Assembly: GCA_913043185.1 (NCBI GenBank)
Contig: CAJWMI010000005.1
Span: forward strand, 1 to 35,846
Direction: 5' to 3'
DNA: 35,846 nucleotides
Source: an uncultured Fidelibacterota bacterium
GTDB taxonomy: Bacteria > Marinisomatota > Marinisomatia > Marinisomatales > UBA1611
This document shows, in pieces, positions 1-9,475 of the stretch. The position numbers and the translations under genes were made by a program. The notes beneath the pieces were generated by a model. That model had not been told where the DNA came from, made no database searches, and saw only the letters and a list, made by a program, of their open reading frames with translations. Numbering within the stretch: the first letter of the stretch is position 1; each line of letters opens with the position of its first letter.

Positions 1-630
1 GCCGGCCCTGATTTTAAAAAAGCATTAAATCGTGTATCTGAACAGTGCGGACTAAGTGGTGTGATGCATAAGCTCGTGTCTGAGTGTTCAAAAGGATACA
101 AACAAAGAATTGGACTTGCCTGCTCTATGATTCATGATCCTTCTGTACTAATTCTAGATGAGCCTGTAACAGGTTTAGACCCTAATCAAATCATCGAAAT
201 AAGAGAGCTTATTAAAAATCTAGGGAAAGAAAAACTTGTTCTTATGTCAAGCCATATATTGCAAGAAATTCAAGCTACTGTAGATAGAATCATTATCATC
301 AATAATGGGAAAATAGTTGCTGATGGATCAAATAAGCAATTATTAAATGAATTCAAAGGTAAGGCAACTTTAAAACTAGAGACTGTAAGGTCAACTAAAA
401 AAGATTTAAACACAATGTGCAAAGAATTAGACTTAAAAACACAAAGTATTGAGAAATCAGGAAAAGGACATATATCTATTTTTGAAATCGATAAATCAAG
501 TGACCCAAGAGAACAAATTTTTTCTTATGCTGTAAAATCAAATTGGATTATTACTGAATTGACTCCGCAATCTGCAGGGCTAGAATCGATATTTAGAACA
601 CTAACAACAGAAACAAATGAGCAACATTAA
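1..630 (+). CDS. GldA-like ABC transporter ATP-binding protein (5' partial)
   Basis: The frame is open from base 1, so the gene starts upstream of the window and lacks its Walker A motif here. Visible are the ABC signature region (CSKGYKQRIGLA, bases ~85-120), Walker B (LILDEP, ~150-167), the D-loop (GLDPNQ) and the H-loop (LMSSHI, ~241-258). The DPNQI.EIR.LI block is typical of GldA-type ATPases, which energise ABC-2 exporters and are linked to gliding or export in Bacteroidetes relatives. The last ~90 residues form the extra C-terminal domain of that subfamily. The stop overlaps the next start by 14 bases, so it was translationally coupled to the permease segment that follows. The family is clear; the substrate is unknown, and a gliding role is not shown. 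Confidence 0.85.
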   Translation, partial: AGPDFKKALNRVSEQCGLSGVMHKLVSECSKGYKQRIGLACSMIHDPSVLILDEPVTGLDPNQIIEIRELIKNLGKEKLVLMSSHILQEIQATVDRIIIINNGKIVADGSNKQLLNEFKGKATLKLETVRSTKKDLNTMCKELDLKTQSIEKSGKGHISIFEIDKSSDPREQIFSYAVKSNWIITELTPQSAGLESIFRTLTTETNEQH

Positions 631-3112
631 AATTATACTTACAAAAGAATTACGCTCTTATTTTAATAGCCCTATGGCATACATATTCTTAGTTGTATTC
701 GCTATAACAAACGGATATTTTTTTACTAACACTTTCTTTCTTATTAATCAATCTGATATGAGAGCTCTATTCAGCATTGTCCCTCTTGTATATTTATTTT
801 TTATTCCAGCAATAACAATGAGTCTAATTGCTCGAGAAAAGAACTCTGGAACAATGGAGGTTATGTCTACCATGCCAATAAAAGATATAGAGTTTATTAT
901 GGGTAAATTTTTTGCATCAGTATTGCTTATCGCCATTGGACTGATTATTACATTTGTACATCTGTTTACATTGATTAACGTAGGAACAAACATCGATTAT
1001 GGCTCAGTTTTTACAGGATATTTAGGTATTATGCTAATTGGGGCAGTGTATGCATCAATAGGAACATTTGCCAGCAGTATTACAGAAAATCAAGTTATTT
1101 CATTTATTATATCTGTTTTTATTGTTTTAATATTCTTTGGTAAAAAATTACCAAGACAAGGTGACTGGGTAGCCGTAGGATCTATTGTCGTTACTTTTTT
1201 CTTTGCAATATACCTGTTTATTCAAATGATCCTGGAGTATGATCCTGGATTTAGTCATGGGGCTAGCTTTTCATGGATTGACCTTGATGCGTTTAAGATT
1301 GATCTAGGTATTCTTGTTGATAATGTCACAGTTGTAATGCTCCTGATTGTTACATTGGTCTCAAGCTGTACTCATATATTTTCTTTAAAATATATGGAAG
1401 GTGATATTCGCTACAGCAGGTATTTTGCATACCTAGGACTGTTTACTTTTTCAATGAACGGAATCGTTCTGGCTGATAATCTAATTTCAATGTATATGTC
1501 TTGGGAGCTCGTTGGTGTAAGCTCATACTTGCTCATTGGACACTGGTTCGAAAAGGATAGTGCCGCAGATGCCAGTAAGAAAGCATTTTTAACAAATAGA
1601 GTTGGTGACATAGGGTTTTTCATTGGCATAATGCTATTATATACAGCCGTGGGATCCTTTGCATTTGGTCCAATATTTGACTCTATCGCTAGCGGGAATG
1701 CAATTACCGGACTAACTCTAACTTTAGCTGGTCTAGGAATATTTATGGGCGCTGTAGGTAAATCATCACAGTTTCCGCTGCATATATGGCTTCCTGATGC
1801 TATGGAAGGGCCTACGCCTGTTTCTGCCTTAATGCACGCTGCCACAATGGTTGCAGCGGGCGTGTATATGTCGGTAAGGCTTTTTCCAATTTTTACCCCA
1901 GATGCTTTGCTTGTCATCGCCTATACTGGTGGCATTACAGCTATACTGGCTGCTTTAATCGCTATCACACAAAATGATATAAAAAAAGTTCTTGCATACT
2001 CAACCGTAAGCCAGCTTGGTTACATGATTTTAGCTGTTGGGACTGGAGTTTACACGGCCGCATTTTTTCATCTTCTTACTCATGCTATGTTTAAGGCAAA
2101 TTTGTTTTACTGTAGCGGTTCAGTGATTCACTCTATGCATCATGCGCTGCATAAGGTTCATGATGAGAAGACTGACCCTCAGGATATGAGAAATATGGGG
2201 GGCTTTAAAGAGAAGATGCCGGTTACCTATTGGTCTATGTTAATAAGCACGCTCGCGATTGCAGGGGTGCCTCTATTTTCAGGATTTTTATCTAAGGATG
2301 CTATCTTAGCAGGAACTCTTGCGTTTGCCCAGCATCATCCAGAACATTTTCTGTTGCCGCTTTTTGGTTTTGGTGCTGCGGCAATAACAGCTTTTTATAT
2401 GTTTCGTTTAATTTTTATGACATTTCATGGTAGGCCTAACATGAAAGACATATTTAAAGATATACATGAGTCTCCAAAAGAGATGACTGGTCCGATTGTA
2501 CTTTTAGGAATGCTTAGTTTCTTTATTTTTTATACCCTCCCTTATTTTAATCCAATATCAGATCAGGGCTGGTTTACAGACTTAGTTGTGCCGCAAACTT
2601 CTGCTGTACCAGGGAGTATGACCGCAAATGAGATAGCAGAGCACGCCCACCATGCTCACTATCTGGCTATGGGACTATCAATAGGGGTAGCTGCGATTGG
2701 GATTTTATTAGCCGTTCTTATGTATCTAAAAAATATTATATCCCCTAAAAAACTTTCAGATAGATTTGGGTTTTTATATGATTGGAGCCTGAACAAATTT
2801 TATTTTGATGAGAACTATAACAGGATTTTATATCAGCCATTGTTAAAACTTTCGAAGACTGTTTCATGGCTAGACTGGGAGTTTTATGACAAATATTTTA
2901 TTAATGGATTTGGCCGTATAACCAATCTATTAAGCAAGCTATCCGGAAAATTTGATTATGATGGGATTGATCAAGGTCTTGTTGATGGTTTAGGAAGAAT
3001 ATCTGGTGTTGCCGGGGAAAACTTAAGAAAAATACAGACCGGACGATTACAAAACTATTTGCTTTATGTCGTCGCCGGTATTTTAGTCATTATTATTATT
3101 CAGGCATTTTAA
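617..3112 (+). CDS. nuoL: Chimeric frame: ABC-2 permease N-terminus fused to NuoL (Complex I)
   Basis: Residues 1-~172 are an ABC-2 permease of the GldF type, with about five membrane helices (roughly 18-40, 50-72, 97-120, 128-152, 158-174) and the cytoplasmic REKNSGTMEVMSTMPIK loop. From about FFGKKLPRQGDW (residue 173) onward the protein is NuoL, the distal ion-pumping subunit of Complex I. E297 (MSWELVG) and K382 (GAVGKSSQFP) match E. coli NuoL E144 and K229, both with an offset of 153, so about 20 N-terminal NuoL residues are missing. The long C-terminal lateral-helix region and a last membrane helix (~810-830) are present. The 831 residues exceed the usual 610-690. The frame is intact across the join and nuoM follows 26 bases later. 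It may be a genuine fusion, a deletion or an assembly chimera; the NuoL and permease identities are certain. Confidence 0.85.
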   Translation: MSNIKIILTKELRSYFNSPMAYIFLVVFAITNGYFFTNTFFLINQSDMRALFSIVPLVYLFFIPAITMSLIAREKNSGTMEVMSTMPIKDIEFIMGKFFASVLLIAIGLIITFVHLFTLINVGTNIDYGSVFTGYLGIMLIGAVYASIGTFASSITENQVISFIISVFIVLIFFGKKLPRQGDWVAVGSIVVTFFFAIYLFIQMILEYDPGFSHGASFSWIDLDAFKIDLGILVDNVTVVMLLIVTLVSSCTHIFSLKYMEGDIRYSRYFAYLGLFTFSMNGIVLADNLISMYMSWELVGVSSYLLIGHWFEKDSAADASKKAFLTNRVGDIGFFIGIMLLYTAVGSFAFGPIFDSIASGNAITGLTLTLAGLGIFMGAVGKSSQFPLHIWLPDAMEGPTPVSALMHAATMVAAGVYMSVRLFPIFTPDALLVIAYTGGITAILAALIAITQNDIKKVLAYSTVSQLGYMILAVGTGVYTAAFFHLLTHAMFKANLFYCSGSVIHSMHHALHKVHDEKTDPQDMRNMGGFKEKMPVTYWSMLISTLAIAGVPLFSGFLSKDAILAGTLAFAQHHPEHFLLPLFGFGAAAITAFYMFRLIFMTFHGRPNMKDIFKDIHESPKEMTGPIVLLGMLSFFIFYTLPYFNPISDQGWFTDLVVPQTSAVPGSMTANEIAEHAHHAHYLAMGLSIGVAAIGILLAVLMYLKNIISPKKLSDRFGFLYDWSLNKFYFDENYNRILYQPLLKLSKTVSWLDWEFYDKYFINGFGRITNLLSKLSGKFDYDGIDQGLVDGLGRISGVAGENLRKIQTGRLQNYLLYVVAGILVIIIIQAF
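1122..1145 (+). other. Junction between ABC-2 permease and NuoL coding sequence
   Basis: The last permease-like residues (ISVFIVLI, codons ~165-172) run straight into NuoL-like FFGKKLPRQGD (from codon 173, base 1133) with no stop, linker or frameshift. A hydrophobic helix of the permease sits where the first NuoL membrane helix would be. No direct repeat, transposon end or att-like sequence is visible at the join. The exact base is uncertain by about 10-15 bases because both parents may encode Ile/Phe there. Confidence 0.7.
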
Positions 3113-3138
3113 CTAATAGAGTTTAAAGAGATATAGAT

Positions 3139-4683
3139 ATGGACAATATTCTTAGTTTACTAATATGGCTTCCAATTCTTGGTGCAATTATAGTCGCATT
3201 TATACCAAGAGATAAGGAAGATATTATTCGATATACAGCAGCTGGTTTTACAGGTGTACAATTCATTATTGCTATCCTATTATGGAGAAAATTTGAGCCA
3301 GGAAATGGCTCAATGCAGTTTATGGAAAGGTTAGAGTGGATACCTTCTTTAAATATTTCCTATATACTAGGTGTGGATGGATTAAGTCTCCCTATGGTGA
3401 TTTTAACGGCGATGTTGTTTTTTATAGGTGTTTTTGTTAGTTGGAATATTAATAAGGCTGTTAAAGGATACTTTGCTCTGTATCTATTGTTAAATGCTGG
3501 CGTAGTAGGTGTTTTTCTATCTTTGGATTTTTTCCTTTTTTATATATTTTGGGAGGTTATGCTGCTGCCTATGTATTTCCTAATAGGCATGTGGGGAGGC
3601 CCGCAGAGAGAGTATGCCGCAATCAAATTTTTTCTTTATACACTTTTCGGATCAGTTCTTATGCTGGTTGGTATACTTGGTCTTTATTTTACCTGTGGAA
3701 AGACATTTGATATTTTACTAATAATGGAAAGAGCTCCAGAAGCATTAGATGGTGTACTATGGTGGGGTATGAGCGCAGCAAAAGTTATATGGGTATTACT
3801 CTTTATTGGTTTTGCAATTAAAGTACCAGTGTTTCCATTCCACACCTGGCTCCCACTTGCTCATGTTGAGGCGCCCACTGCTATATCAGTAATACTGGCC
3901 GGGATATTATTAAAACTAGGGGTGTATGGGATTATTAGGGTTAACTATGGAATTCTTCCTAATGCTGTATGGTGGTTTGCCGGCGGGCTTGCAATTCTAG
4001 GTTTGGTTAATGTTATCTGGGGAGGGCTCTGTGCTCTTGCCCAGACTGATTTAAAAAAGCTTGTTGCGTACTCTAGTATTAATCATATGGGATATTCTTT
4101 ATTAGGTATGGCCGCAGTTGTCGCAGCCGGTGCAGCGAATGGTGGTGACCTAAAAGCCGCCCAGGCTGGATTGAGTGGAGCCGTGTTTCAGATGTTTAAT
4201 CATGGGACAATATCCGCAATGTTGTTTATCCTTGTTGGAGTTGTATATGAGAGAGCACATCACCGAGATATAGATGGTTTTGGTGGATTGGCAAGTCAGA
4301 TGCCGATATATACAGGTATCACGGCCCTAGCATTTTTTGCTGGACTAGGACTACCCGGATTTTCTGGCTTTGTTAGTGAGGCCATGTGTTTTATCGGTGC
4401 CTTTCCGGTTTTTAAAACTATTGTGGTACTAAGTACGATAGGTATACTGCTAAACGCAGCATATTTTCTTTGGGCTTTTCAGCGAGTATTTTTTGGAAAG
4501 CTTAATGAAAAATATAAAGATATGACTGAGATCAATGGGCTCGAGCTGTTTACGGTTATCCCACTAGCAGTTATAACCTTATTCTTTGGTCTTTATCCTC
4601 GACCATATCTTGATTTAATAAGATCCACGATGGACCAGATAATTGAGAAGGTTGCTTTTGTGGCTAATTTTGCTTCTATGTAG
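3139..4683 (+). CDS. nuoM: NADH-quinone oxidoreductase subunit M
   Basis: This is an antiporter-like membrane subunit of Complex I; at 514 residues it is normal for the family. It is very hydrophobic, with about 14 membrane helices. Key charged residues of the proton channel are present: E139 in FYIFWEVMLLPMYFLIG and K228 in GFAIKVPVFPFHTWLP, followed by the family block HVEAPTAISVILAGILLKLG. The AQTDLKKLVAYSSINHMGY segment supplies the later channel lysines. After HTWLP the more usual Asp is Leu (HTWLPLAHVE), a minor variant. The ATG has only a weak purine-rich ribosome site (AAAGAG). It lies 26 bases after the nuoL part and 11 before nuoN, in the normal L-M-N order. nuoA-K are not in the window. 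Confidence 0.97.
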   Translation: MDNILSLLIWLPILGAIIVAFIPRDKEDIIRYTAAGFTGVQFIIAILLWRKFEPGNGSMQFMERLEWIPSLNISYILGVDGLSLPMVILTAMLFFIGVFVSWNINKAVKGYFALYLLLNAGVVGVFLSLDFFLFYIFWEVMLLPMYFLIGMWGGPQREYAAIKFFLYTLFGSVLMLVGILGLYFTCGKTFDILLIMERAPEALDGVLWWGMSAAKVIWVLLFIGFAIKVPVFPFHTWLPLAHVEAPTAISVILAGILLKLGVYGIIRVNYGILPNAVWWFAGGLAILGLVNVIWGGLCALAQTDLKKLVAYSSINHMGYSLLGMAAVVAAGAANGGDLKAAQAGLSGAVFQMFNHGTISAMLFILVGVVYERAHHRDIDGFGGLASQMPIYTGITALAFFAGLGLPGFSGFVSEAMCFIGAFPVFKTIVVLSTIGILLNAAYFLWAFQRVFFGKLNEKYKDMTEINGLELFTVIPLAVITLFFGLYPRPYLDLIRSTMDQIIEKVAFVANFASM

Positions 4684-4694
4684 GAAATAAATAG

Positions 4695-6185
4695 ATGACA
4701 AATCTCCAGAGTTTAGAATTTTTTGTCCCAGAAATAATTCTAGTTATCGTAGTTATTGCCGCTCTAATAACGGATTTATTTCTTAAAAAATCAAAAACAG
4801 ATCTCATTGGCTGGGTCTTAGGGATTGGTTTAATTGTTGTGGCCTTGTCTATTATAAACTTGCGACATGTTCCGCCGACCACCTTATTCTTAGATATGAT
4901 TGTTATCGACCCATTCAGTTCTTTTATTAAGATAGTTATCATACTATCTACTCTTCTCGTAATCGTAGCTAGTTGGGAAAATCATGAGCTAAATAATTAT
5001 AGAAAAGGAGAATATTTTACCATTATGGGAATAATGGTTATAGGCCTGTTTTTAATGTCTTCTTCTGTTGATATTATAATGCTGTATATTTCAATTGAGG
5101 TTGTGTCTATAATGTCTTTTGTGCTTGCAGCATATTTAAAGCTTGATACCCGCTCTAATGAGGCAGGCCTGAAGTATGTTATTTATGGTGCCTTTAGCTC
5201 AGGCGTAATGTTATTTGGATTAAGCATAGTGTATGGTCTTACGGGAAGTACAAATTATTTTGTAATACAAGATTCTATTGTGGCTCTTGATAGCTCCGCT
5301 AATCCTGCTCTGGTAATGGCGTTGTTAATGATCTTTGCCGGTTTTGGATATAAGATTTCAGCGGTTCCATTTCATTTTTGGACCCCTGATGTATACGAAG
5401 GTTCTCCAACAACCATTACTGCATATCTATCTGTTGCTCCAAAAGCAGCTGGATTTGCAATGATAATTCGATTCTTTCATCAGGTTTTTTCAGATAGTAA
5501 TGCGCTTAGTTCAAACATGGTTGGAACAACAGATATGCCTTGGCCAGAGATCATGGGTGTATTGGCAGTTGTCACTATGACTATGGGAAATCTAGTTGCC
5601 ATTCAGCAAGAAAGTATAAAGCGGATGCTTGCATATTCAAGTATCGCGCATGCGGGTTATATGATGCTTGCATTGCCGGTAATATCAGTTGATGCGATAG
5701 AAGCAATAATGATCTATTTGTTTGTATATCTTTTTATGAACCTCGGTGCCTTTTTTATTGTAATCACAGTAAAAAATAAAACAGGGGGCGAGACGTTTGA
5801 TGATTATAAAGGTCTTGGTTGGGAGATGCCGTTTGTTGGATGTGTGATGACACTTTTTATGCTTTCACTAACAGGGCTTCCACCAACAGCAGGCTTTGTT
5901 GGAAAGTTCTATATTTTTAAAGCTCTTGTGGGCGCTGGAAACAGTTTTTACTGGCTAGTTATAGCTGGAGGTTTGAACAGTGTGGTCTCTCTTTATTACT
6001 ATTTTCATGTTGTCAAAGTAATGTTTTTAGACGGTAAAAGAAGTGAAAAGGTTATACAACCGCCTGTAACAATGTTTGGTTTATTAGTTGTGACGGCTGT
6101 CCCCTCATTGCTCCTTGGTCTATATTGGAACCCTCTCATATCATGGGTAAAAGAATCTTTAGTTTTTTATTCGCAGGCTCTGTAA
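4695..6185 (+). CDS. nuoN: NADH-quinone oxidoreductase subunit N
   Basis: This is the third antiporter-like subunit of Complex I, 496 residues with about 14 membrane helices. Diagnostic positions are E135 (YISIEVVSIMSFVLAAYLK), K220 (GFGYKISAVPFHFWTPDVYEGSPT), the SIKRMLAYSSIAHAGYMM channel helix and LTGLPPTAGFVGKFYIFKA near residue 400. The start is supported by AGGAAA about seven bases upstream. It closes the visible nuo segment; a 71-base A+T-rich gap separates it from nqrA, so the two respiratory complexes may be separate transcripts. Identity is firm. Confidence 0.97.
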   Translation: MTNLQSLEFFVPEIILVIVVIAALITDLFLKKSKTDLIGWVLGIGLIVVALSIINLRHVPPTTLFLDMIVIDPFSSFIKIVIILSTLLVIVASWENHELNNYRKGEYFTIMGIMVIGLFLMSSSVDIIMLYISIEVVSIMSFVLAAYLKLDTRSNEAGLKYVIYGAFSSGVMLFGLSIVYGLTGSTNYFVIQDSIVALDSSANPALVMALLMIFAGFGYKISAVPFHFWTPDVYEGSPTTITAYLSVAPKAAGFAMIIRFFHQVFSDSNALSSNMVGTTDMPWPEIMGVLAVVTMTMGNLVAIQQESIKRMLAYSSIAHAGYMMLALPVISVDAIEAIMIYLFVYLFMNLGAFFIVITVKNKTGGETFDDYKGLGWEMPFVGCVMTLFMLSLTGLPPTAGFVGKFYIFKALVGAGNSFYWLVIAGGLNSVVSLYYYFHVVKVMFLDGKRSEKVIQPPVTMFGLLVVTAVPSLLLGLYWNPLISWVKESLVFYSQAL

Positions 6186-6256
6186 TTAGGATAAAAAAAA
6201 TTAATAATTATATGTAATTTTAGTGGCTAATATATTGTTACAAAATTTTTTAGTTA
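6186..6256 (+). promoter_or_regulatory. nuoN-nqrA gap, possible nqr promoter region
   Basis: This 71-base, strongly A+T-rich gap separates the nuo genes from nqrA. TAATAT at 6228-6233 could serve as a -10 element, but no good -35 lies 16-18 bases upstream. There is no hairpin-plus-T terminator. The nqrA ATG lacks a recognisable Shine-Dalgarno. A promoter here is inferred mainly from the change of functional unit. Confidence 0.25.
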
Positions 6257-7600
6257 ATGCCACATATCAATATTAAAAAAGGTCACGATTTGCTTATATC
6301 TGGCACGCCAGATAAAGATATAGTCGAAATAAACAATTTCGAAACAGTGGCCATACTCCCAACTGATTTTAAAGGTGTAAAGCCTAAACTTATTATTAAA
6401 GAGGGTGAAGAAGTAAAAATAGGATCACCTTTATTCTCTGATAAAATAAATCCAGATATTAAATGGGGGTCTCCTGCATCTGGTACTGTAAAGAGTATTG
6501 AATATGGCCCAAGACGAATTATTCAAAAAATTGAAATTTCCTTAAATGATAATCAGGATCAAATAGAGAAAAAAAAATATAAAAATAGTGATATCATTAG
6601 CCTAGGCAGGCAAGAGGCATTGGATATCATACTAGAAGCCAATATTTTTCCAATGTTTAGGCAGAGGCCATTTAATACGATACCGGATCCAAGTATTATT
6701 CCCAGAGACATTTTTGTTTCTGCTATTAATACTGCTCCACTTTCTGTTGACCTAGAAGTAGTGATGGAAAATGAAAATCAAAGTTTCCAAGCTGGTATTG
6801 ATGCTTTAAATACTTTAACCAGTGGTAAGGTGTATCTCACGACTAAGCCCGAATCGGTTATGTCTTCCATTCAAAATGTAGAATTAAATACTATTTCTGG
6901 TCCACATCCTGCTGGCAACATTGGCATACAGATTCATCATATAGCACATTTAAAACCTGGCCAAAATGTTTGGACAATTAACGCCCAAGATGTGATTGCA
7001 ATTGGAAAATTATTTTTAAGTGGCATCTATGACCCGACTAGAGTCATAACTCTGGCCGGGCCTTGTGTCCACGAGCCTGGACATTTTCGTGTTATGACAG
7101 GAGCGAAGATATCATCAATAATTGGTGATAGATTAACTCAGGATGAATCTAGAATAATCTCTGGCGATGTTCTAACAGGAAGAGCCTCTTTTATTGATGA
7201 CTATCTTAGTTTTTATGATTACAGTGTCAGCGTTATCTCTGACCAGGTAAGAAGAGAATTTGTAGGCATGCTCAATCCAGGAAGCAGTAAGAATAGATAT
7301 AGCCTTACCCCTGTGTTTTTTTCTTTTGGTAAAATATTATTTCCATTTAATACTGCTCAAAATGGGAGCCATAGAGCGATTGTGCCGATAAGCGCCTGGG
7401 AGAGGGTATTGCCGATGGATATTTTACCAAATGAGCTATACAGGTCTATTTTGGCAGAAGATATTGATGAGATGGAGAAACTGGGTCTCATAGAGTGCGA
7501 TGATGAGGATTTTGCTCTTTGTTCATTTTCCTGTCCCAGTAAAACGGATGTAAGTGGTGTAATACGCAGAGGGTTAGACATGCTTCGGGCTGAGGGATAA
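6257..7600 (+). CDS. nqrA: Na+-translocating NADH:quinone reductase subunit A
   Basis: NqrA is the soluble cytoplasmic subunit of Na+-NQR, the pump that oxidises NADH, reduces quinone and exports Na+. At 447 residues it has the normal length. Family blocks include the N-terminal IKKGHDLLISG, a biotinyl-carrier-like fold (LIIKEGEEVKIGSPLF and SPASGTVKSIEYGPRRIIQ, residues ~45-95), RQRPFNTIPDP (~137), GPHPAGNIGIQIHHI (~215) and WTINAQDVIAIGKLF (~240). It is the first gene of a complete nqrABCDEF cluster in canonical order, with two bases before nqrB. It has no clear ribosome site. Confidence 0.97.
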   Translation: MPHINIKKGHDLLISGTPDKDIVEINNFETVAILPTDFKGVKPKLIIKEGEEVKIGSPLFSDKINPDIKWGSPASGTVKSIEYGPRRIIQKIEISLNDNQDQIEKKKYKNSDIISLGRQEALDIILEANIFPMFRQRPFNTIPDPSIIPRDIFVSAINTAPLSVDLEVVMENENQSFQAGIDALNTLTSGKVYLTTKPESVMSSIQNVELNTISGPHPAGNIGIQIHHIAHLKPGQNVWTINAQDVIAIGKLFLSGIYDPTRVITLAGPCVHEPGHFRVMTGAKISSIIGDRLTQDESRIISGDVLTGRASFIDDYLSFYDYSVSVISDQVRREFVGMLNPGSSKNRYSLTPVFFSFGKILFPFNTAQNGSHRAIVPISAWERVLPMDILPNELYRSILAEDIDEMEKLGLIECDDEDFALCSFSCPSKTDVSGVIRRGLDMLRAEG

Positions 7601-7602
7601 AA

Positions 7603-8778
7603 ATGAACTGGCTTCTAGAGTTTTTACTAAAAATAAAGCCAAATTTTGAGGAAGGCCAAAAATTGCACTGGCTCTATCCAGTATACGAGGCTACTGAGAC
7701 TATATTATTTAGCACGGATGAGAGGACCTCTACAGCTCCGCATATCAGAGATAGTATTGATATAAAAAGAGTAATGATCTTGGTTGTGGTGTCACTGATT
7801 CCCTGTTATGTATTTGGTGCGATGAATGTCGGCTATCAGAATGCTCAGGCGTTGGGTATTGACAGGACCTGGATTGAAAACCTATTCTATGGTGTAAGGG
7901 TTATCCTTCCGATTATTGCGATTACGTTTATCACAGGTGGATTCTGGGAGATATTATTTTCGGTTGTTAGAAAGCATGAAGTTTCCGAAGGGTTTTTAGT
8001 TACCTGTGCCCTGATCCCTTTAACCATGCCGCCTTCGATTCCTCTTTGGCAGTTATCTATTGCTACTACATTCGGGATTGTTATTGGAAAAGAGATATTT
8101 GGCGGTGTTGGAATGAATATTTTTAATCCTGCGCTTGTAGCTAGAGCATTCATTTTCTTTTCATATCCAAGTAAGATTTCAGGGGATACCGTTTGGTTAG
8201 TTGGTCCCGATGGGTATTCTGGTGCGACAGCACTATCTATTCCTGCTTCTACAAAAAGTGCGGATGCGGTAGCACTATTAGATGGGGTTACACAGTTTGA
8301 TTATTCATGGTTAAATCTTGCCTCTGGATGGATACCTGGTTCGATCGGAGAAACAAATAAGTTTATTATTTTTATCGCTGCTTTAGCGCTGGTGCTGATG
8401 AGATTGATTTCTTGGCGTGTGATATTAGGTGGAGTAAGCGGACTTTTTGCTATGTCATACATTGGTATGTTAATCTCTCCTTATTCTGATAATTCAATGC
8501 TATCTATTCCACCTCACTATCATCTTGTGATGGGCAGCTTTGCTTTTGGTCTAACTTTCATGGCAACTGAGCCTGTGACTGGGGCACATACAGATACTGG
8601 AAGACTTATCTATGGGTTTTCCATTGGCGTACTAACCGTAATAATTAGATCGATCAACCCCGCCTATCCAGAAGGTGTCATGCTTGCGATCTTACTAATG
8701 AACGCATTTGCATCGCTAATTGATTATTTTGTGATAAAGGTAAATATAAATAGAAGGCTAAGAAGGTATGCGCAATAA
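7603..8778 (+). CDS. nqrB: Na+-translocating NADH:quinone reductase subunit B
   Basis: NqrB is a large membrane subunit of Na+-NQR that forms part of the ion path and carries covalent FMN and riboflavin. At 391 residues it has about ten membrane helices. The FMN-attachment motif SGATAL lies at residues 206-211, with T209 as the expected phosphoester site modified by ApbE. The N-terminal cytoplasmic stretch ends with TAPHIRDSIDIKRVM, a family hallmark; FNPALVARAFIFFSYP and TEPVTGAHTDTGRLIYG are also characteristic. It overlaps nqrC by 11 bases, implying translational coupling. Confidence 0.97.
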   Translation: MNWLLEFLLKIKPNFEEGQKLHWLYPVYEATETILFSTDERTSTAPHIRDSIDIKRVMILVVVSLIPCYVFGAMNVGYQNAQALGIDRTWIENLFYGVRVILPIIAITFITGGFWEILFSVVRKHEVSEGFLVTCALIPLTMPPSIPLWQLSIATTFGIVIGKEIFGGVGMNIFNPALVARAFIFFSYPSKISGDTVWLVGPDGYSGATALSIPASTKSADAVALLDGVTQFDYSWLNLASGWIPGSIGETNKFIIFIAALALVLMRLISWRVILGGVSGLFAMSYIGMLISPYSDNSMLSIPPHYHLVMGSFAFGLTFMATEPVTGAHTDTGRLIYGFSIGVLTVIIRSINPAYPEGVMLAILLMNAFASLIDYFVIKVNINRRLRRYAQ

Positions 8779-9475
8779 TTCATACACACTAATCTTCACC
8801 TCCTGCGTTACCATAGTGTTAGGTATTATAATAGCTATCACTGCTGATAATCTGAGAGAACGGCAAGAAATAAATGAAGAACTAGATATAAAGAAAAATA
8901 TATTATACGCTCTTGGATATAAACAGAATATTGATAACCCATGGACTAATAAAATAGTTGAGAGTTTATATAATAATAGTATAAATGAAATATACCTTGA
9001 TCGTAAAGGAACGGTCTATAAAAAACAAGAAGATATCGAAAAGAATCCTCTTAAGATTTACCAGCGTATGGATAATGGTTTAATTACTGGCTATGCGATC
9101 CCCATAGAGGGTAAAGGATTGTGGGGTACAATGTATGGCTATTTTGCAATAGAGCCAGACGCGGTTACGGTGAAAGGTATAACATTTTATAGGCATAAAG
9201 AGACACCAGGCCTTGGAGGCGAGGTAGACAAGGATTGGTTTAAAAACAATTTTATTGGCAAGCGACTAGTTGATAATGATGGGAAATTAGTCAGTATAGA
9301 AGTAATTAAAGGGTTTGTCTCAGAAAAAGATCCGGAAGCCTATAGAAAAGTGGATGGTATATCAGGAGCGACCATTACCGGTAAAGGTGTTACAAACTTT
9401 TTAAAAAAAGATCTTGATAAGTATGAACCTTATTTTAAAAAAATTAGAATGTTGAATGAAATTGAGTCTCTTTAG
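8768..9475 (+). CDS. nqrC: Na+-translocating NADH:quinone reductase subunit C
   Basis: NqrC has one N-terminal membrane helix (residues ~7-26) and a large periplasmic FMN-binding domain. The second covalent FMN site is the SGAT motif in KVDGISGATITGKGV, with T202 as acceptor. GLWGTMYGYFAIEPD and HKETPGLGGEVDKDWF are standard blocks of this domain. At 235 residues it is near the usual 250-260. It overlaps nqrB by 11 and nqrD by 20 bases. ApbE, encoded downstream, is the enzyme expected to flavinylate it. Confidence 0.96.
   Translation: MRNNSYTLIFTSCVTIVLGIIIAITADNLRERQEINEELDIKKNILYALGYKQNIDNPWTNKIVESLYNNSINEIYLDRKGTVYKKQEDIEKNPLKIYQRMDNGLITGYAIPIEGKGLWGTMYGYFAIEPDAVTVKGITFYRHKETPGLGGEVDKDWFKNNFIGKRLVDNDGKLVSIEVIKGFVSEKDPEAYRKVDGISGATITGKGVTNFLKKDLDKYEPYFKKIRMLNEIESL

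Noticed and set aside
1411..1917. 168-codon open frame on the minus strand
   Set aside because: It is antisense to the well-conserved NuoL core (including the MSWELVG and GKSSQFP motifs), and its translation resembles no family.
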